Below are positions 60,288-64,000 of a DNA stretch of 64,000 nt, piece after piece (positions within the stretch are counted from its first letter, which is position 1; every line of letters starts with the position of its first letter). Source of the DNA: Laceyella sediminis. Lineage in GTDB: Bacteria; Bacillota; Bacilli; Thermoactinomycetales; Thermoactinomycetaceae. Where the stretch lies: NCBI RefSeq assembly GCF_003003125.1, contig NZ_PVTZ01000012.1:1-64000 (forward strand), read 5' to 3'. The notes below the pieces were generated by a model. That model was not told the origin of the DNA and did not search any database. It saw nothing but the letters and a program-made list of their open reading frames with translations. The translations under genes were made by a program, and so were the position numbers.

Positions 60288-61481
60288 GTGATTACGGTAG
60301 TTGATTCAATCATGGGAAGCGGAAAAACGTCGTGGGCTATTCAGTACATGAGCGAAGCGGGCACCGACCAACGTTTTATTTATATTACGCCGTTCCTTGA
60401 CGAAGTTAAGCGTGTAATGGATAAAACAAAGGTATTTAAAGACTTTTTGTCTCCGCAAATCAAACGCGGTTCCAAAATGAACAATCTAAAAGAATTGATT
60501 GCGGAAGGTAAAAACATCGTAGCCACGCACAGCCTTTTCCAAGCGGCGGACGACGAATTAATTGAACTCCTCGACGGTGCGGGCTACACGCTGATTCTAG
60601 ATGAAGTAATGACCGTTATAGAACAGGCACCCGTTAAAGTAAGCGACGTCAAATTGTTAATAGAAAAAGAAATCGTGCGAGTCGAAAATAATCGGGTTAT
60701 CTGGCAGTTATACCCTTATGACGACGGGTTGTTCGCCGATATTAAGCGGCTAGCAGAATCCGGGAATCTGTTCATGCACCGTAACCAATTTTTAATTTGG
60801 AGTTTTCCGGCAAGGATTTTCCCAACGTTTGACAACGTGTTTATCCTTACGTACTTATTTGACGGTCAGATTCAGCGCTATTACTACGATTTACACGGCA
60901 TCAAATACGAATATAAGAGCGTCAAGCGGAACGGCGACAGATACGATTTGACCGAGTATAACAGGGACAACGAAGACCGCGAGAGCTTGAAACAGCTTAT
61001 CACGATTTACGAGGGCAAGTTAAACGAGATTGGAGACCGACGGAACGCGCTTTCCGCTACGTGGTTGAAGAACGCCAACGATAAAACAATAGACCGATTG
61101 AAGAAAAACCTTTACACGTTCTTCAGAAGACATTGCGGCTCAAAAACTAACGAAAATCTATGGACGACGCTAAAAGCGAGACAAAACGCGCTAAAAGGTA
61201 AGGGTTACGCTAAAAGTTTCTTACACGTAACGGCGCGCGCTACTAATGAGTATGGAGACCGCCAATATCTAGCATATGTATACAACCGTTTTATGTCACC
61301 GATTGAAAAAGCGTTCTTTGAAGACGCTGGTGTTAGAGTAAATGAAGATTTGTTAGCGTTGAGCGACTTGTTACAGTGGGTATGGCGTGCGCGGATTAGA
61401 AACGGCGAAAGCATTACCGTTTATATTCCGTCTAGCCGCATGCGCAACCTGTTTAAATATTATCTCGATAAAAAAATCTAA
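60288..61481 (+). CDS. P-loop helicase-like NTPase of the mobile element
   Basis: A 397-residue protein from GTG 60288, 10 nt after AAGGAG. Walker A is VDSIMGSGKTSWAIQYM at the very N-terminus, the DExx box is TLILDEVMTVIE (near residue 100), and WVWRARIRNGESITVYIPSSRMRNLF near the end resembles helicase motif VI with its arginines. Between them are FIYITPFLDEVKRV and NIVATHSLFQ, typical of motifs Ia and Ib. It is smaller than most replicative helicases. Probably unwinds element DNA during replication; no primase domain visible. Confidence 0.75.
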   Translation: MITVVDSIMGSGKTSWAIQYMSEAGTDQRFIYITPFLDEVKRVMDKTKVFKDFLSPQIKRGSKMNNLKELIAEGKNIVATHSLFQAADDELIELLDGAGYTLILDEVMTVIEQAPVKVSDVKLLIEKEIVRVENNRVIWQLYPYDDGLFADIKRLAESGNLFMHRNQFLIWSFPARIFPTFDNVFILTYLFDGQIQRYYYDLHGIKYEYKSVKRNGDRYDLTEYNRDNEDRESLKQLITIYEGKLNEIGDRRNALSATWLKNANDKTIDRLKKNLYTFFRRHCGSKTNENLWTTLKARQNALKGKGYAKSFLHVTARATNEYGDRQYLAYVYNRFMSPIEKAFFEDAGVRVNEDLLALSDLLQWVWRARIRNGESITVYIPSSRMRNLFKYYLDKKI

Positions 61482-61494
61482 GGAGGCGATTGCC

Positions 61495-61761
61495 ATGAAT
61501 AACAAACGGTTGACGATTCTCATGACAAGACGCGATTTGGACGTCTTATGCTCGCTCTTATCCATCACCCGCCGCGAACTAGCGAAACGCGTCGGCTACT
61601 CGGAATCCCACATTTCACATAGTCGCAAACGTGAGATTCCCGCACGGATGTCGCGTAAGATTGCCGAGCGGTTCGGCCTTACAGACTCGCATGTGCTGGA
61701 GTTGCGGCGTTTGCAGACTCTTTTCGATAGCATCACTAAAGCGGAAGGAGAAGGCGAATAA
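61495..61761 (+). CDS. Small XRE-like HTH protein
   Basis: An 88-residue protein; ATG 61495 follows AAGGAGG by 8 nt, 14 bp after the helicase-like gene. LCSLLSITRRELAKRVGYSE, followed by SHISHSRKREIPARMSRKIAERFGL, is a compact helix-turn-helix of XRE/phage-regulator type. It ends in a helical tail. Its stop overlaps the next start by one base (TAATG), so the two are translationally coupled. Likely a control protein of the element. Confidence 0.75.
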   Translation: MNNKRLTILMTRRDLDVLCSLLSITRRELAKRVGYSESHISHSRKREIPARMSRKIAERFGLTDSHVLELRRLQTLFDSITKAEGEGE

Positions 61762-61961
61762 TGAGAATTCCGACGAGTCCTAAAGAGTATTGGGAACTAT
61801 CACGCGAAGAGCGTAAGCGCCTATTTGAAGAATATGGTATCTCTCATTGGATGATGCCAACGGCAGAGGAACAGCGCGAAGTAATTACAGCGGAGCATAA
61901 GAAGGAAAGATATGGACACTCTCCGTTAGTCGCGCAGTATCTAGAACAAAGCATGAGTTAA
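61761..61961 (+). CDS. Small coupled protein of unknown function
   Basis: A 66-residue protein whose ATG overlaps the upstream stop. It is charged and helical (SPKEYWELSREERKRLFEEYGI; EEQREVITAEHKKERYG), with no Cys or membrane segment. No family recognised. A terminator follows at 61961. Confidence 0.65.
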   Translation: MRIPTSPKEYWELSREERKRLFEEYGISHWMMPTAEEQREVITAEHKKERYGHSPLVAQYLEQSMS

Positions 61962-61995
61962 AAGGCTTTCCGATTAAACACCGGGAGCCTTTTTT
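61961..61995 (+). terminator. Intrinsic terminator
   Basis: AAAGGCT/AGCCTTT stem with TTTTTT tail. Confidence 0.75.
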
Positions 61996-62032
61996 AAATA
62001 CAACGAAACCGATTAAACGGGAGGTATGACGC

Positions 62033-62200
62033 ATGGAAAACGGTAAGGAGCCGGAACAACGACTATTTACACAAGCCGAGTTAAACGAAATCGTGAAGAA
62101 GCGGCTAGCCCGCGAAAAACAGAAGATAGCCGATTTGAAGTATTACATTGCGTATCTGGAAGCGCGCTTACAAGAAAACAAAGGGAGCGATAAACGATGA
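62033..62200 (+). CDS. Small coiled-coil-like protein
   Basis: A 55-residue protein from ATG 62033; GGGAGG lies about 10 nt upstream. LFTQAELNEIVKKRLAREKQ, continuing KIADLKYYIAYLEARLQEN, is a continuous amphipathic helix, and the opening FTQxELNxIVKKRLAREK resembles the start of phage scaffolding-type proteins, though this one is far shorter. Its stop overlaps the next start (ATGA). Function unknown. Confidence 0.65.
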   Translation: MENGKEPEQRLFTQAELNEIVKKRLAREKQKIADLKYYIAYLEARLQENKGSDKR

Positions 62201-62556
62201 GTAAAGAATACATTATCGATTTACGCCTTATCCGTGACGGAGGGCTGAAAGCCGTTGCGCTTATTACCGACGCGGAAGGTAATGAGATAGACATTATAAC
62301 CTTTGAATCGCTCTACATGCATAAATCGGGGATTTGTCACTCGACGCTAGACAAAGCGGCGAAGGCAGTAGCGGAACACGGCGGCAAGTATATCAGCCTT
62401 AAGACGAATTTTATTCCGCTTCATAAGGATTTTTCACAGCGTAGGAACAACTTCCCACTAACGAAAATCACACGTCAACGACTGCAAGAATACGGCGTTA
62501 CCATTAAAGACGCTGAGTTAATCAACAACGACCCGGAAACGGGGCTAGTACTCTAA
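62197..62556 (+). CDS. Element protein of unknown function
   Basis: A 119-residue soluble protein whose ATG overlaps the upstream stop. It opens with a beta-like segment (IDLRLIRDGGLKAVALITDAEG) followed by mixed alpha/beta sequence (YISLKTNFIPLHKDFSQRRN, LQEYGVTIKDAELINNDP). No motif recognised. Coupled to the preceding and followed 26 bp later by the next gene. Confidence 0.65.
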   Translation: MSKEYIIDLRLIRDGGLKAVALITDAEGNEIDIITFESLYMHKSGICHSTLDKAAKAVAEHGGKYISLKTNFIPLHKDFSQRRNNFPLTKITRQRLQEYGVTIKDAELINNDPETGLVL

Positions 62557-62582
62557 TAACAAATTTTCGGAGGTAGATATTT

Positions 62583-63380
62583 ATGAAAAGCCAAACGATT
62601 CACGTTAACCAAGAAACCGGAGAGAAAATGGTTGAGCAATCCGTTTTCGTAACGGAAAGCACGACGGCACAAGACGGAAGACGTTACGAACGCGGAAATA
62701 TCTATACGGTAGAACAACATCGCGCGGAAGCGTTAATTAAAGAGGGCAAAGCCTCTAGCGTTTCCTTCCCTGCACTCGAAGCGATTTCCGTTACTATCGA
62801 TAACCGCTTGAACCAATTCAAAAAGCAATACGACGAAATCAAACACCACGAGCGTTACGCGGACAACGAGGCGGAGCGCCGCTTTCAACTCCGACAGCTT
62901 GAGGCGATTCTCGAAGAAGATATGAACGCATTAAAACAGAAATACACGGAAGAACTTACGAAACTTCAGCGGGAGCTTGCGCGGGAATCGCTTTCCGTAC
63001 CGTTCGAAGCGTCGGAAACTGTTAACGCCTACGCCGATAACCTCATTGCAGAAGCGCAATACACGGACGACAAAGAAGGATTAGCGGATTTGCTCGCTAT
63101 TAAGGTATCCGCGATGGACGACAACGAGCGGTTAACCCTTCTGCGTCGCTTTGGTCGGATTGCCGCCGCTTTGACAGAAGGAGCCGCAGGGAACAGCAAG
63201 ACACGGATTAAAGAGAAGCTCGGTAAAATTCATGCGGAGTTGAAATCCGCGCATAAGCAAAATGAATACGATTTAAAACTTCGTCAATTGGCGGCGATTA
63301 AACAGAATGACCCGCTTACCAACTACCGCTTATATAAGATGGCCGTAAAACGCAACGACGCAAGCCGCTTTAACTTCTAA
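62583..63380 (+). CDS. Element protein with long helical body
   Basis: A 265-residue protein with CGGAGG before ATG 62583. The N-terminal ~60 residues look beta-like (VFVTESTTAQDGRRYERGNIY), with RRYERGNIYTVEQHRAEALIKEGKA resembling the short domain found in phage head-tail/accessory proteins. From ~75 the protein is helical with a coiled coil (RFQLRQLEAILEEDMNALKQ...TKLQRELARE). No catalytic motif. Phage-like in style but not assigned. Confidence 0.6.
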   Translation: MKSQTIHVNQETGEKMVEQSVFVTESTTAQDGRRYERGNIYTVEQHRAEALIKEGKASSVSFPALEAISVTIDNRLNQFKKQYDEIKHHERYADNEAERRFQLRQLEAILEEDMNALKQKYTEELTKLQRELARESLSVPFEASETVNAYADNLIAEAQYTDDKEGLADLLAIKVSAMDDNERLTLLRRFGRIAAALTEGAAGNSKTRIKEKLGKIHAELKSAHKQNEYDLKLRQLAAIKQNDPLTNYRLYKMAVKRNDASRFNF

Positions 63381-63396
63381 ACGGAGGTGCTAACGG

Positions 63397-63972
63397 ATGA
63401 CAGACCGGAATGATAACGCGGAGCGCGGATTTATCGAAATAGAACAATACACCGCACTGCGGAAAGAACACATGAACGCGCAAGTCGAGATTGAGAAACT
63501 ACGGGCGGAGCTTGAACGGCTCGCGCCCTTCAAAACGAAATGGCTAGATAAGGTAAAAAATGACCTGATGAACGAGTATAACATACCTGATGAACAACGG
63601 GAATATTGGGCGGAACGAATTACGGGAGACAGCGAAGAAGAACTAAAAGACGCGGTTGAACGGTTGTGGCGTGAATTGAAGCTAGACGCCCGCCCTGCTT
63701 ACGTAGACCCAGTGAGCCGGAACCCATGCGCTTATATGCCGTCTAGCAACGTTAAAAAGGCGTTATATGACATCGGACGACAAGCGGCAGAAAAGGCGCT
63801 AGGGATGAATGAAGGCGGTTCGCGCGTCGTAGAGCGTGGGGGCGTCGGGGCTAGACGTAGCGTAATACCAACGAATAAACCGATGGGTAACCCTCCGATG
63901 AAGTTACCGCCCCGGAATTCGGTACACGGTTCCAGCGGATGGGCGAAACTCTTTAAGTTCTTCGGTAAGTAA
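63397..63972 (+). CDS. Element protein with coiled-coil N-terminus
   Basis: A 191-residue protein; ACGGAGG precedes ATG 63397, 16 bp after the previous gene. Residues ~20-60 form a coiled coil (RKEHMNAQVEIEKLRAELERLA); a middle helical part (IPDEQREYWAERITGDSEEE) follows; the C-terminal ~50 residues are Gly/Pro/Arg-rich and probably disordered, ending AKLFKFFGK. No family recognised. It is the last gene seen before the window ends. Confidence 0.65.
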   Translation: MTDRNDNAERGFIEIEQYTALRKEHMNAQVEIEKLRAELERLAPFKTKWLDKVKNDLMNEYNIPDEQREYWAERITGDSEEELKDAVERLWRELKLDARPAYVDPVSRNPCAYMPSSNVKKALYDIGRQAAEKALGMNEGGSRVVERGGVGARRSVIPTNKPMGNPPMKLPPRNSVHGSSGWAKLFKFFGK

Positions 63973-64000
63973 ACTCTAATAAAACAGACGCGAATAAAGG

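Larger units (their letters stand above)
54850..64000. mobile_element. Left part of an integrated element at tRNA-Ala
   Basis: A tyrosine recombinase gene begins about 140 bp after tRNA-Ala, all genes run on the plus strand, and base and codon use change from the preceding chromosome. Contents: recombinase, winged-helix protein, membrane/HTH protein, zinc-ribbon cassette, an ORF-poor 1.1-kb region, P-loop helicase-like protein, HTH protein and short phage-like genes. No structural phage genes are seen before the window ends, and the right attachment site lies outside. An integrative plasmid, satellite or prophage are all possible. Confidence 0.75.

Overview
The window is a chromosomal segment of a low/mid-GC Gram-positive (Firmicutes) bacterium. 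The evidence is Bacillus-type ribosome-binding sites (AGGAGG), many TTG/GTG starts, U-tailed hairpin terminators, an LPxTG surface protein, a Bacillus-style lipobox lipoprotein, and families typical of Bacillales (EcsC, YrvL, YndJ, YvbH, GlpTQ, paired SMR exporters). A thermoactinomycete-like bacillus is my guess from gene content and base composition; nothing here proves the genus. No rRNA and no CRISPR array is present.

Layout. 1-2.3 kb: a 5'-truncated superfamily-1 helicase remnant followed by a small protein sharing an amyloid-like motif with it, then YrvL- and EcsC-like genes. 2.4-6.3 kb: a DUF4173 membrane protein and a two-gene operon that equals the two halves of plant Tm-1. 6.3-12.3 kb: a complete histidine-utilisation operon (hutH-hutG-hutU-hutI) behind a leader that contains an intrinsic terminator. 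12.3-17.3 kb: a flavodoxin-fold quinone reductase, a methyltransferase, an SMR efflux pair and an AT-rich TdeIII-like restriction-modification pair. 17.4-25.6 kb: acetyltransferases, an LPxTG protein, a secreted lipase and a DHA2 exporter. 25.8-31 kb: a HEAT-repeat gene, an Hsp90-family gene and a TPR/Sel1-repeat gene, the last two clearly one operon. 31-39 kb: small secreted, VOC, YndJ-like, Crp/Fnr, XRE-TPR, thioredoxin-like and PH-domain genes. 39.3-41.8 kb: glpT-glpQ with a cre-like site and a leader terminator.

41.8-48.5 kb is an accessory island on the minus strand: five paralogous ~200-residue genes, which I read as immunity proteins, mixed with broken pieces of a nuclease-like toxin domain. 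At its edge a two-gene cassette (a small zinc ribbon plus a 183-residue protein) sits between two ~296-bp direct repeats. 48.7-54.5 kb holds a DUF1294-like protein, an orphan PhnD-like lipoprotein, two paralogous proteins built from a repeated Cys-Gly-x-Leu-Gly domain, and a 2-oxoglutarate/Fe dioxygenase.

From a tRNA-Ala(GGC) gene at 54.8 kb to the end of the window lies the left part of an integrated mobile element: tyrosine recombinase, winged-helix replication-type protein, a membrane protein with a long Pro/Gln/Thr linker and a C-terminal DNA-binding-like module, a P-loop helicase-like protein, a small HTH protein and several short genes. It also carries a second, diverged copy of the zinc-ribbon plus 'AFLDGYKP' cassette. 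That recurring cassette, seen once inside the element and once alone between direct repeats, is the best candidate here for an undescribed system.
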